A stretch of 64,000 bases of DNA. Origin: Polymorphobacter sp. (GTDB lineage Bacteria; Pseudomonadota; Alphaproteobacteria; Sphingomonadales; Sphingomonadaceae). Positions within the stretch are counted from its first letter, which is position 1. Every line of letters begins with the position of its first letter. Made by a program: the position numbers and the translations under genes. Of this stretch, positions 1 through 12,151 are shown in pieces. Under the pieces are notes generated by a model. The model was not told the origin of the DNA, did not search any database, and saw only the letters and a list, made by a program, of their open reading frames with translations. The DNA lies in the NCBI RefSeq assembly GCF_025362435.1, contig NZ_JANYGL010000105.1, positions 17,467 through 81,466 on the forward strand, given 5' to 3'.

Positions 1-61
1 CGCGCGCCGCCTGACGCGCCAGCTTGGCCTGTGTCTTGCGCTCGACGGCTTGGTTAGGCAT
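1..61 (-). CDS. N-terminal fragment of an unidentified protein (MPNQAVERKTQAKLARQAAR...), runs off the window
   Basis: ATG (CAT at 59-61) with an open frame to the window edge, divergent from acnA; basic N-terminus. Confidence 0.3.
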   Translation of the reverse strand, partial: MPNQAVERKTQAKLARQAAR

Positions 62-219
62 CGATAAACTTCCCCGGACAATAAGCGCGCGTCGTAGCCG
101 AAAGCGCGCGCGCGCGATAGCGGCACCCCGGATAGCGGCAAGATGGTCCAGCGGGCGTTGCCATGCGCGTCAACTACGCTACGACGCTGCGTAACATCGT
201 GAATGCAGGAGAGACGCCC

Positions 220-2904
<2,685 letters not shown>

Positions 2905-2988
2905 GCCCCGCCGCTGTCACGATTTCTTCGCTTGCTTCCTAACACCCGTCAATATTACGGGAAGTTAACGATGTCGCGAGGGGTAAGA

Positions 2989-4056
2989 ATGATGCGCGTT
3001 TTGGTAGCTTTAGGGTTTGTTGCGCTCGCTGGGGCAGCTGCTCCGGCGCTGGCGTTGAGTGCCCAGAGCGCGCTCGACCTGGCGAACTCGGTCGCCGCCC
3101 ATGGCCAGTATAGCGGCGTCGTCGGTGTCCGGGTCCAGACGAATGGCGGCCGCGCCGGATCGTGCACCGGCACGGTGATCGGCGGGCGGTCGATCCTCAC
3201 CGCCGCGCACTGCCTCAACATCGACGGTACGGGGGTCGCACATCTTCAGATCGTCCTGCCCGACCTGACGACGCCGCTCGGGAAGACAATCAACGTCTCG
3301 GCTTTCTACACCCCGTCGATCTACAGCGGCGTCGCGCAAGGCGGTGCCGACATTGCCGTCCTCCACCTCGACACCAACGTCCCGACCGGCACGACGATTT
3401 ATGCCCTCGATCACGGCACGCTGGCGAGCAACCTCGGGATCGAGATGATGGTCGGGCTCGGCAATACCGGGCTCGGCGCGACGGGGACGAACGTGACGAC
3501 CAACGACGGCCAGAAGCGGATCGGCTACAACCAGTACGAGACGACCTTCGACCAGATCCTCGCTGCGATCGGCGGCGGCACCCCGGGCCCGACCGATGCC
3601 TTCGGCGCGCTCAAGGGCAGCGAACTTGCCTACGACTTCGATTCTGGCCTGGCAGCAAACGACGTCCTTGGCGCCCTCGGCTTGCCGGGCCTTGGCTATG
3701 TCTCGGCAGACGGAACCTATCACGACACCATGGCGACCCCGGGTGATTCAGGCGCGCCGCACTTCCAGAACGGCAGGATCGTCGGCGTGACCTCGTTCGG
3801 TCTGAGCGGCTCGTTCCTTCAGGGCGGCGGGTGCGGAACCGGTTATATCGACCCGTCGCACAGCGCGACCTCGTGCACCAATTCGAGCTTCGGCGAGATC
3901 GGCGTCGATACACGGGTGTCGACCTATTACGACTTCATCAGGAGCCACATCACGACGCAGGTTCCCGAACCCGCGACATGGGCGATGATGATCGGCGGCT
4001 TCGGGCTGATCGGGGCGACGCAGCGCCGCCGGCGGAGCAATGCCGCAGCCGCGTAA
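2989..4056 (+). CDS. Secreted trypsin-like serine protease with PEPxxWA-CTERM sorting signal
   Basis: Signal peptide MMRVLVALGFVALAGAAAPALA; triad motifs TAAHC, DIAVL, GDSGAP; C-terminus VPEPATWAMMIGGFGLIGATQRRRR. Confidence 0.85.
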   Translation: MMRVLVALGFVALAGAAAPALALSAQSALDLANSVAAHGQYSGVVGVRVQTNGGRAGSCTGTVIGGRSILTAAHCLNIDGTGVAHLQIVLPDLTTPLGKTINVSAFYTPSIYSGVAQGGADIAVLHLDTNVPTGTTIYALDHGTLASNLGIEMMVGLGNTGLGATGTNVTTNDGQKRIGYNQYETTFDQILAAIGGGTPGPTDAFGALKGSELAYDFDSGLAANDVLGALGLPGLGYVSADGTYHDTMATPGDSGAPHFQNGRIVGVTSFGLSGSFLQGGGCGTGYIDPSHSATSCTNSSFGEIGVDTRVSTYYDFIRSHITTQVPEPATWAMMIGGFGLIGATQRRRRSNAAAA

Positions 4057-4061
4057 CCCGT

Positions 4062-4709
4062 TCAGCGCCAATCGACGACCCGCCAGCCCCGGGCGGCCGC
4101 GAGCCGTCGCAGCGCGCGCGACGGGCTGACCGCGACCGGTTCGTCGGCCAGCGCGAACAACGCCGCGTCGGAGACATGGTCCGAATAGGCGCGGACGAAG
4201 TGTTCGCCGGGGAAAGCCGCCGCAACCATCGCCGCCTTTGCCGTGTCGTAGCAGTTGTCCCCGTCGATTCGCGCGCGGAGCCGGTCGCTGTCCCACACCG
4301 ACCCCGTCGCGACGACGCGGTCGACCCCGAGCGTGGCTGCGATCGCCCGGGCATAAAAAGCATAGCTGGCGGTGGCGATGACGATGTCATGCCCGGCTGC
4401 GGTGTCGGCGGCGAGTTGCGCCACCGCGCCGGGCATCAGTCCACGCGCGACGACCGTCGCCGCAAAGCCGGCGGCATGGAAGTTGACCCGATCACGCGGT
4501 GCTGCGTTACCCATCAGCAGCCGTTGCGCGAGTTCCTTGAGCCGCTCCCGCGACAGCAGGCCAAGGCGGAATCCGATCCCGGCGATGCCCGCCAGCGGCA
4601 GCAGGCCGAGTCGCCACGGCGCTTGACGTAGCGCCCAGTACACCAGCCACCGCGTATAGGTCGGCGCCCGCGTGATGGTTTTGTCCATGTCGTAGATTAC
4701 GCGGGTCAT
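4062..4709 (-). CDS. HAD-superfamily hydrolase (phosphoserine phosphatase-like)
   Basis: N-terminal VIYDMDKTIT motif I; IVIATASYAFYARAIA motif II; C-terminal YSDHVSDAAL motif. Confidence 0.8.
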   Translation of the reverse strand: MTRVIYDMDKTITRAPTYTRWLVYWALRQAPWRLGLLPLAGIAGIGFRLGLLSRERLKELAQRLLMGNAAPRDRVNFHAAGFAATVVARGLMPGAVAQLAADTAAGHDIVIATASYAFYARAIAATLGVDRVVATGSVWDSDRLRARIDGDNCYDTAKAAMVAAAFPGEHFVRAYSDHVSDAALFALADEPVAVSPSRALRRLAAARGWRVVDWR

Positions 4710-4764
4710 CGTTCCGCCATGCCTAACGCAAAGTCATCACGCAACCGATCCGCACCGGCGGCGT

Positions 4765-5937
4765 TTGGCTCTTGCCGGGACCGTATCGATCCCCCAACAA
4801 TCGGATTCGATGACCGACGCCACCATGACGCTCGACGACGCCGGAGAGGGAGCCCGCACGCTCCACCTCAGCGGTGAACTGACGGTCGCGTCGATCGGCG
4901 GCGTCGCGCCCGAAATGGCGGCAATCCAGCCCGACCGCGACCTCAATATCGATCTTGGCGGCCTCGACCGGATCGACACCACCGGCGCATGGCTGGTCCA
5001 CAAACTGCTCCGCGACTGGGAGAAAGCCGGCAAGTCGGCGACGCTCGACCATGCCTCACCCGACGCCAAGCGACTGATCGATCAGGTCGCGCTGAACGAC
5101 AAGCCGACCAAGCGCCGGCCGCCGCACGGCAACCGCGTAGTCGAGCGGCTCGAGGTGATCGGTGCCTCGGTTGTCCGCGCCGCGCACACGCTCGGCGAGT
5201 TCCTCGCTTTCCTCGGCCAAACGCTCGTCGCGCTGTTCCAGACGATCTTCGAACGCCGCCCGCTGCGGTGGAACGCCGTCATCCACCAGATGGAGGTGGT
5301 CGGCGCCAACGCGCTCGGCATCGTCGGGCTGCTGTCGTTCCTCGTCGGCATCGTGCTGGCACAGCAGGGCGCCGTCCAACTCCAGCAGTTCGGCGCCGAG
5401 ATCTTCGTCGTCAACCTGATCGGCCGCTCGGTCATCCGCGAACTCGGCATCCTGCTCACCGCGATCATGGTCGCCGGGCGCTCGGGCTCGGCCTTCGCCG
5501 CGCAGATCGGCTCGATGAAGCTGAACGAGGAGGTCGACGCGATGAGCTCGATCGGCATGTCGCCGATCGAGGTGCTTGTCCTCCCCCGCGTCATCGCGAT
5601 GGTCATCATGATGACCCTGCTCGCCTTTTTCGGCGCGGTCATGGCGATCATCGGCGGCGGCCTGTTCTGCTGGGTCTCGCTCGACATCCCGCCGGCAAGC
5701 TTCGTCCAGCGCATCCAGGACGTCACCCCGCTGTCTGACCTCGTCATCGGCATGATCAAGGCGCCGATCTTCGGCTTCATCATCGCCGTCACCGGCTGCT
5801 TCCAGGGGATGCAGGTCACCGGCAACGCCGAATCGGTCGGCGCGCGGACGACGCAGTCGGTCGTCCAGTCGATCTTCCTCGTCATCGTTCTCGATGCATT
5901 CTTCGCCGTCTTCTTCACCGCGCTGGGCTACGTCTGA
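4765..5937 (+). CDS. mlaE: MlaE-family lipid ABC transporter permease with N-terminal STAS domain
   Basis: STAS-like N-terminus (LHLSGELTVASIGG...DLGGLDRIDTTGAWLV) followed by MlaE permease (GRSGSAFAAQIGSMKLNEEVDAM). Confidence 0.9.
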   Translation: MALAGTVSIPQQSDSMTDATMTLDDAGEGARTLHLSGELTVASIGGVAPEMAAIQPDRDLNIDLGGLDRIDTTGAWLVHKLLRDWEKAGKSATLDHASPDAKRLIDQVALNDKPTKRRPPHGNRVVERLEVIGASVVRAAHTLGEFLAFLGQTLVALFQTIFERRPLRWNAVIHQMEVVGANALGIVGLLSFLVGIVLAQQGAVQLQQFGAEIFVVNLIGRSVIRELGILLTAIMVAGRSGSAFAAQIGSMKLNEEVDAMSSIGMSPIEVLVLPRVIAMVIMMTLLAFFGAVMAIIGGGLFCWVSLDIPPASFVQRIQDVTPLSDLVIGMIKAPIFGFIIAVTGCFQGMQVTGNAESVGARTTQSVVQSIFLVIVLDAFFAVFFTALGYV

Positions 5938-6881
5938 TGGGGACCGTCACCGCAGCGCCGACCGAGGTTCCCGCCAAGGGTGACGAGGACATCGTCATCC
6001 GCGTGGCGCATCTGCAGAACAGCTTCGGCGACCAGGTCGTCCACAAGGACGTCAACCTCGAGGTTCGCCGCGGCGAAATCCTCGGCGTCGTCGGCGGATC
6101 GGGGACCGGCAAGTCGGTCCTGATGCGCTCGATCATCGGCCTCCAGCAGTCGGACTCGGGGACGATCACCGTGCTGGGCGAAGAAGTGGCGACGCTCGAT
6201 GCGGAGGCGGCAAAGGACCTGCGCCGGCGCTGGGGCGTGCTGTTCCAGGGCGGCGCACTGTTTTCGTCGCTGACCGTCGCCGAAAATATCGAAGCGCCGA
6301 TGCGCGAGTTCTTCCACCTCGACCAGACGCTGATGGACGAGATCGCCAGCTACAAAATCGCGATGGTCGGCCTGCCCGAGATCGCCGGCCCCAAGTTTCC
6401 GTCGGAGTTGTCGGGCGGCATGCGCAAGCGCGCCGGTCTCGCCCGCGCCCTCGCGCTCGATCCCGATCTGCTGTTCCTCGACGAGCCGACCGCCGGGCTC
6501 GACCCGATCGGCGCAGCCGCGTTCGACGAACTGATCAAGGGCATGCGCGACACGCTCGGGCTGACAGTATTCCTGATCACCCATGATCTCGATACGCTGT
6601 ACGCGATCTGCGACCGCGTCGCCGTGCTTGGCGACGGCGTCATGCTCAAGGTCGGAACGATTCCGGAACTAATGGAGTTTGACCACCCGTGGGTCCGGGA
6701 ATATTTCTCGGGACCGCGCGGGCGAGCGGCGGCGGCGACCGATGCCACGACGCCGAAGGCGACCCAGGCCGATCGCGACGCGGCGCGCGCCCTCGAGGCC
6801 GGCGAAGGTGCAGTCGGGGCGGAAGCCACGACGGCAGGCACTGGGGCGACGGGCACCGGAACGGCAGAGGACGAGGACTGA
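5937..6881 (+). CDS. mlaF: MlaF-like ABC transporter ATP-binding protein
   Basis: Walker A GGSGTGKS, signature LSGGMRKRAGLARAL, Walker B DLLFLDEPT; overlaps the upstream stop codon. Confidence 0.92.
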   Translation: MGTVTAAPTEVPAKGDEDIVIRVAHLQNSFGDQVVHKDVNLEVRRGEILGVVGGSGTGKSVLMRSIIGLQQSDSGTITVLGEEVATLDAEAAKDLRRRWGVLFQGGALFSSLTVAENIEAPMREFFHLDQTLMDEIASYKIAMVGLPEIAGPKFPSELSGGMRKRAGLARALALDPDLLFLDEPTAGLDPIGAAAFDELIKGMRDTLGLTVFLITHDLDTLYAICDRVAVLGDGVMLKVGTIPELMEFDHPWVREYFSGPRGRAAAATDATTPKATQADRDAARALEAGEGAVGAEATTAGTGATGTGTAEDED

Positions 6882-6882
6882 C

Positions 6883-7857
6883 GTGGAAACCCGGAGCAAT
6901 TATGTCCTTGTCGGCGGCGTCGTCATCGCGTTGACGATCGCGCTGTTCGGCTTCGTCCTGTACCTGGCGAAATTCTCAGGGACCGACAAGCGCGAGTTCG
7001 ACATCTTCTTCCGTCAGTCGATCAGCGGCATCGCGATCGGCTCGCCGGTCCAGTTCAAGGGCGTTCCCGTCGGCCAGATCCGCGAGATCGCCCTCCTGCC
7101 CAAGACCCCCGACGCGGTCCGCGTGCGGATCGAGGTCGGCACCGATGTCCCGATCCTCCAGGGTACCACCGCGGCGATCGAAGGCGTCGGCTTCACCGGC
7201 GTCAGTCAGATCCAGTTGACCGGCGCGATGGCGGGAGCCCCGCCGATCACCGAGATCGGGCCGTTCGGTCGACCGGTGATCCCGCCGCGCGCCGGTGCGC
7301 TGGGGCAGTTGCTCGCAAGCGCGCCTGAGCTGCTCAACAACGTCTCGGCGCTGACCGCGTCGCTCAACGAACTGCTCAACCCGGCGAACCGCAAGTCGCT
7401 CGGCAACATCCTCGCCAACGCCGACCGGCTGACCGGCAGCCTCGCCGACCGCGGTCCCGAGATCGCCGCGACGCTGGTCGAAACCCGCGCAACGCTCAAG
7501 CAGGCGACCGAGGCGGCGGCGGCACTGACCAAGCTGACCGGTCATGCCGACACGATCTTGACGACCGACGCGGGCCCGCTGGTCCACGACCTGCGCCAGA
7601 CCGCCGGGCACGCAAATGCGACGCTGGCCAAGCTCGACGGCCTCGTTGCCAGCGCCCAGCCGGGGATCGATACTTTCACCGGCCAGACGCTGCCCGAGAC
7701 CGCGCAGTTGCTCCGCGAGGCGCGCGACGCCACCGCCCAGCTCGGCGCGATCGCGGCGAAGCTCGATCAGGACCCGGCGGGTGCCCTGCTCGGTGGTCGT
7801 CGACTCCCTGAATATGCCGCGCCGGGCTATGTGCCGCCGAAGAAGGGCAAGAAGTGA
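6883..7857 (+). CDS. mlaD: MCE/MlaD domain protein
   Basis: GTG start directly after the mlaF stop; N-terminal TM, MlaD domain (VQFKGVPVGQIREI..), long helical C-terminus. ORF-track start at 6679 lies inside mlaF. Confidence 0.88.
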   Translation: METRSNYVLVGGVVIALTIALFGFVLYLAKFSGTDKREFDIFFRQSISGIAIGSPVQFKGVPVGQIREIALLPKTPDAVRVRIEVGTDVPILQGTTAAIEGVGFTGVSQIQLTGAMAGAPPITEIGPFGRPVIPPRAGALGQLLASAPELLNNVSALTASLNELLNPANRKSLGNILANADRLTGSLADRGPEIAATLVETRATLKQATEAAAALTKLTGHADTILTTDAGPLVHDLRQTAGHANATLAKLDGLVASAQPGIDTFTGQTLPETAQLLREARDATAQLGAIAAKLDQDPAGALLGGRRLPEYAAPGYVPPKKGKK

Positions 7858-8471
7858 TGATGCGCCAGGTTTCGTTCGTCGTCGCCGCCATCGCCCTTGC
7901 CGGCGTCGCTGGTTGCGGCCCGCTCGTCCAGATCGGCGGCAACGACAAGGCCCCGGTTGCGCTGATGGCGCTACGGGCAACCGCGACCCCCGTCGCTGGC
8001 GCGCCGACGAGCGATCGAACGGCGACGCTGCTCGTCCTGACGCCGACGGTCCCGGGGACGTTGCAGACGCTGCGCGTGCCGGTGGCGACGACCGACACCG
8101 AGGTCGCCTATCTCACCGGAGCGACGTGGGCCGAGCAGCCCAACCGCGAGTTCCAGCACGTCCTGTCCGACACGATCGCATCACGCGGCGTGGCGGTGAT
8201 CGACCCGCACCAGGCGACGCTCGCGCCGGGGCGGACGCTGTCGGGAACGCTGTTCGAGTTCGGCCTTGACGTCCGCAACCCCGGCGCCCCCGTCGTCCGC
8301 GTCCGCTACGACGCGACGCTAAGCGCGTCGGGCAAGTCCGCCGCCTTCGCCCTCCGCCGCTTCGACGCGGTCCAGCCGGTCGCGACGCAGAACCCCGCCG
8401 ACGTCGCGATCGCGCTCAACACCGCCGCGAACGCCGTCGCCGCGCAGGTCGCCGACTGGATCGCCCACTAG
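7854..8471 (+). CDS. ABC-type transport auxiliary lipoprotein (PqiC-like)
   Basis: Lipobox LAGVAGC; fourth gene of the MCE operon, overlapping mlaD by 4 nt. Confidence 0.8.
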   Translation: MMMRQVSFVVAAIALAGVAGCGPLVQIGGNDKAPVALMALRATATPVAGAPTSDRTATLLVLTPTVPGTLQTLRVPVATTDTEVAYLTGATWAEQPNREFQHVLSDTIASRGVAVIDPHQATLAPGRTLSGTLFEFGLDVRNPGAPVVRVRYDATLSASGKSAAFALRRFDAVQPVATQNPADVAIALNTAANAVAAQVADWIAH

Positions 8472-8503
8472 CTGGCTACCGGCGAAACGCGTCAACCAAC
8501 GAC

Positions 8504-8571
8504 CGTCATCCCCGCGAAAGCGGGGAGCCATCTCCTGCAGTTGAAGTAAGGCCACGCTTTCGCGGAACGAT
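8504..8571. repeat. REP-like palindromic element, degenerate right half
   Basis: GTCATCCCCGCGAAAGCGGGGAGCCATCTCCTGCAG...CGCTTTCGCGGAACGATGG; left half matches the element at 29041. Confidence 0.7.
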
Positions 8572-8713
8572 GGCTCGAAAGGTTGCCCGCTTTACTCGCG
8601 GTCGGCTGCGCCCGTGCGAGAAGTGCTTCCGTGGGTACACTCCGATCGCATCGAGGTTCGGCGATGTGCGGGCTGCGTGCGCTCGGTCATGGCCCGCCAT
8701 TCGAACAATCAGG

Positions 8714-11278
8714 CTAACCAGCGAGGCTCTTGCTGACCATTTCGAAGACGTCCTTCGAAAGATCAGGCGTCGCCATGATCCGCTCAAGCTCTGTCCGCAT
8801 CAGCCCCGAACGAACCGGATCGAAGCGCTTCCACCGGCCCAACGGAACACTCAGCCGCGCCGCCGCACCGGGATTGGTCTTGCCGACCGCGAGGATCTGA
8901 TCGCCGAGGAAGCGATAGCCCGCGCCATCGATCGCGTGAAAGCGGACCTGGTTGACCCCGAACGCCCCGATCAGCGACCGCAAGCGATTGGGATTGTTCG
9001 CGTTGAAGTCGGGATGGCTGCGTAGCTCGATAACCCGCCCGAGCGTATCCGGACGGACCGACACCGCCTGCACCGCGAACCACTTGTCGATAACCAGCGG
9101 ATCGGAACGATAGCGCTCGTAGAACGCCGCAAACGCGAGGTCGCGCTCGGGCGCCATCGAATTAGCCAGGAACGACAATGCCGCCATCCGGTCGGTCATG
9201 TTGTCGGCATCGTTGAACTGCGCCCAACACGCCGCCACCGCTTCCGTGCCGTCCCCGACCATCAAGTAACCAAGCGCGGCATTCTTGAGCGCCCGTCGAC
9301 CCTTCGCTTCGGGCGTCAGCTCGTAGCGATTGGCGCCGTTCGAGCGATAGACCGACCAGAGTTTATCGTTCAACGTCAACGCGATCGCCGACCGCGCTGC
9401 CTTGCGCCGACGATGAATCGCATCGACGTCGACCACCGCGGCATGATCGCCGACGACGCTCTCGGTCGGGAGCAATATCGCCTCTGCGGTGAACTCGGGA
9501 TCGAGCCCGGCGTCGAGCGTCGCCGCCACCGTCGCCACAAGATCGTCCGCCGGACCGTCCCCCGACAGCACGTCGAGCGCGAGCCGCTGCGTCGCCTCCC
9601 AACGGGCAAAGGGATCGTCGTCATGCGCTGCAAGAAAGGCGAGATCACTCCGCGACTGCTTGGTATCGACGATCACCGGGGCAGAGAAGCCGCGGTTGAG
9701 CGACACCAGCGGCTCCTCGCCAACCCCTTCGAATCGCACGCTGGCTTCGCCGTCGACGGTAACGACACGCTCGTCACCGAGCCGTGCGCCGCTGTCGCGA
9801 CCGAACAACGCAACGCGGAACGGCATCGCCATCGGCACCTTGACCGGCTGCCCCGGTGTCGCCGGCACCGACTGCGTCAACTGCAGCGTTGCCGTTCCCG
9901 CCTCAGCATCATAGGTCAAGTCAGCAGAAACCCGCGGCGTACCCGCCTGGTTGTACCACTCCCTGAACGACCCGAGGTCATGCCCCGAAGCCTCGGCCAT
10001 CGCCGATAACCAGTCGTCAGTCGTCACCGCCTGCCCGTCATAGCGGTCGAAGTAGAGGTCGGTCCCGGCGCGAAAAGCCTTTTCGCCCAACAGGGTAGCG
10101 AGCATCCGGATGACCTCGGCGCCCTTGTTGTAGACTGTGGAGGTGTAGAAATTTCCGATCTCGATATACGCATTCGGCCGGATCGGGTGCGCCATCGGAC
10201 CAGCATCCTCGGGGAATTGCGCGCCACGGAGCATCCGGACATCGTCTATCCGGTTAACTGCACGCGATCCCTGGTCGCCCGAGAACTGCTGGTCGCGAAA
10301 CACCGTCAGCCCCTCCTTCAGCGACAGCTGGAACCAGTCGCGGCAGGTGATGCGGTTGCCTGTCCAGTTGTGGAAATACTCGTGCGCGACGACCGCCGCG
10401 ACGGCGTCGAAGTCGTCGTCGGTCGCGGTTTCCTGGTCGGCGAGAATATACTTCGAATTGAAGATGTTGAGGCCCTTATTCTCCATCGCCCCGGCGTTGA
10501 AATCCGACACCGCGACGATATTGAACTCGTCGAGGTCATATTCTCGGCCATAATTAACCTCGTCCCAGCGAAACGCCGCCTTGAGCGCCGCCATCGCGTG
10601 CCCGCAGCGTGGCAGGTCGGCGGGGTCGGTCCAGATCGCCAACGCGACCTCACGACCCGATGCGGTTACGAAACTATCTCGCAGCGCGCCAAGATCGCCC
10701 GCTACCACCGCAAAGAGATACGCCGGCTTGGGCCAGGGGTCGTTCCATTCGGCGAAGTGCCTTCCGTCGGGCAGCGCTCCCGTCGGTCCGCGGTCGCCGT
10801 TCGACAACAGGATCGGGTAGAGCGTGGCATCGGCCTCGAGGCGAACGCTGTACCGCGACAGCACGTCGGGACGGTCGGGGAAGAAGGTGATCCGACGAAA
10901 ACCCACGGCCTCGCACTGCGTGCACAGCTTCCCGCCGCTGCCGTAAAGCCCCATCAACACAGTGTTTTTTGCCGGCTCAATCTCGACGACAGTCTCGACG
11001 ACCGCGCTGTCGCCGTCGATCGCCAGCACAAGGTCACCGTCGGCCACCGCGACGTCGCGCGCCACACCGTCGACCGTCACCGAGACCAGCGTCACGTCTT
11101 CGCCGTCGAGCACGAGCGGCCGTGCATGCTCGCCGTTCCGGGTGACCTCCAGCCGCGCATGCACCCGCGTCTTCACCGCATCGAGTTCGAACCGCAGCGC
11201 GATGGTCGGAACGCGCCAATCCGGCACCTTGTAGTCGGAAAGCCGGATAGTCGGCGGAGCAATCGGAGCATGAAGCAT
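8714..11278 (-). CDS. pepN: Aminopeptidase N
   Basis: M1 motifs GAMENKGLNIFN and VAHEYFHNWTGNRITCRDWFQLSLKEGLTVFRDQ; start chosen at MLHAPIAPP with upstream GAGGAA. Confidence 0.95.
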   Translation of the reverse strand: MLHAPIAPPTIRLSDYKVPDWRVPTIALRFELDAVKTRVHARLEVTRNGEHARPLVLDGEDVTLVSVTVDGVARDVAVADGDLVLAIDGDSAVVETVVEIEPAKNTVLMGLYGSGGKLCTQCEAVGFRRITFFPDRPDVLSRYSVRLEADATLYPILLSNGDRGPTGALPDGRHFAEWNDPWPKPAYLFAVVAGDLGALRDSFVTASGREVALAIWTDPADLPRCGHAMAALKAAFRWDEVNYGREYDLDEFNIVAVSDFNAGAMENKGLNIFNSKYILADQETATDDDFDAVAAVVAHEYFHNWTGNRITCRDWFQLSLKEGLTVFRDQQFSGDQGSRAVNRIDDVRMLRGAQFPEDAGPMAHPIRPNAYIEIGNFYTSTVYNKGAEVIRMLATLLGEKAFRAGTDLYFDRYDGQAVTTDDWLSAMAEASGHDLGSFREWYNQAGTPRVSADLTYDAEAGTATLQLTQSVPATPGQPVKVPMAMPFRVALFGRDSGARLGDERVVTVDGEASVRFEGVGEEPLVSLNRGFSAPVIVDTKQSRSDLAFLAAHDDDPFARWEATQRLALDVLSGDGPADDLVATVAATLDAGLDPEFTAEAILLPTESVVGDHAAVVDVDAIHRRRKAARSAIALTLNDKLWSVYRSNGANRYELTPEAKGRRALKNAALGYLMVGDGTEAVAACWAQFNDADNMTDRMAALSFLANSMAPERDLAFAAFYERYRSDPLVIDKWFAVQAVSVRPDTLGRVIELRSHPDFNANNPNRLRSLIGAFGVNQVRFHAIDGAGYRFLGDQILAVGKTNPGAAARLSVPLGRWKRFDPVRSGLMRTELERIMATPDLSKDVFEMVSKSLAG

Positions 11279-11359
11279 GGAAATTCCTCGGAGCGTCATC
11301 AAGAGTTAGGCCTCGACAGGGAATTTGTTAAGCGCGGCATCGCGCCATAAGCTTGCGCG

Positions 11360-12151
11360 ATGCATATGCTGATCCTCGGACTAGGCTACACGACGACACG
11401 ACTGGCGCGACGCCTGTTCAGCACGGGCTGGCAGGTCACGGCCACGCGACGGCAGGCCGATGGCGAAGCGATCGCCTTCGACAGCGACGACGTTGTCGCG
11501 GCGATCGCCACCGCGACGCACATCCTTTCCTCGGTGCCGCCGGTCGGCGAGCACGACCCGGTCCTGAACCGCTACGGCACGCTCCTCGCTGCTGCCCCTG
11601 CGCGATGGATCGGCTATCTCTCTTCGACGGGTGTCTATGGCGATGCCGGCGGGGCATGGGTCGATGAGGCGAGCCCGATAGGGTTCGGCCGGCGCAGCGC
11701 GCGGGTGGCCGCCGATCTCGCATGGCAGGCGCTGCGCGACGATGTCCGGGTCTTCCGCCTTCCAGGGATCTACGGCCCCGGCCGGTCGGCGATTGATCGG
11801 GTTCGCGCCGGCACCGCCCAGCGGATCGACGCACCGCAGCATCGCTTCAGCCGCATCCATGTCGACGACATCGTCCGTTGCGTCGAAGCCTCAATCGATC
11901 GCGGTGGGCTGGGGGTTTTCAACATCGCCGACGCCGAGCCCGCGACCAACGCCAAGGTGATCGAATACGCCTGCAACCTACTCGGGGTCGCCTACCCGGC
12001 GCTCCAAGCGCTCGAAGATGCGCATATGTCGCCGATGGCGCGGGGCTTCTATGCGGAATCGCGGCAGATCTCTGCCGGCAGGATGGTCCGCGAGCTTGGC
12101 ATCGAGCTAGCCTATCCAGACTTTCGCAGCGGCTTGCGCGCGTGCCTCTAG
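11360..12151 (+). CDS. NAD(P)-binding SDR/epimerase-like protein (YeeZ-like)
   Basis: N-terminal ILGLGYTTTRLARRL; YLSSTGVYGD; extended-SDR length. Confidence 0.8.
   Translation: MHMLILGLGYTTTRLARRLFSTGWQVTATRRQADGEAIAFDSDDVVAAIATATHILSSVPPVGEHDPVLNRYGTLLAAAPARWIGYLSSTGVYGDAGGAWVDEASPIGFGRRSARVAADLAWQALRDDVRVFRLPGIYGPGRSAIDRVRAGTAQRIDAPQHRFSRIHVDDIVRCVEASIDRGGLGVFNIADAEPATNAKVIEYACNLLGVAYPALQALEDAHMSPMARGFYAESRQISAGRMVRELGIELAYPDFRSGLRACL

Noticed and set aside
85-140. GC-alternating tract and duplicated GATAGCGGCA upstream of acnA
   Set aside because: Short low-complexity sequence; not distinguishable from background in this high-GC DNA
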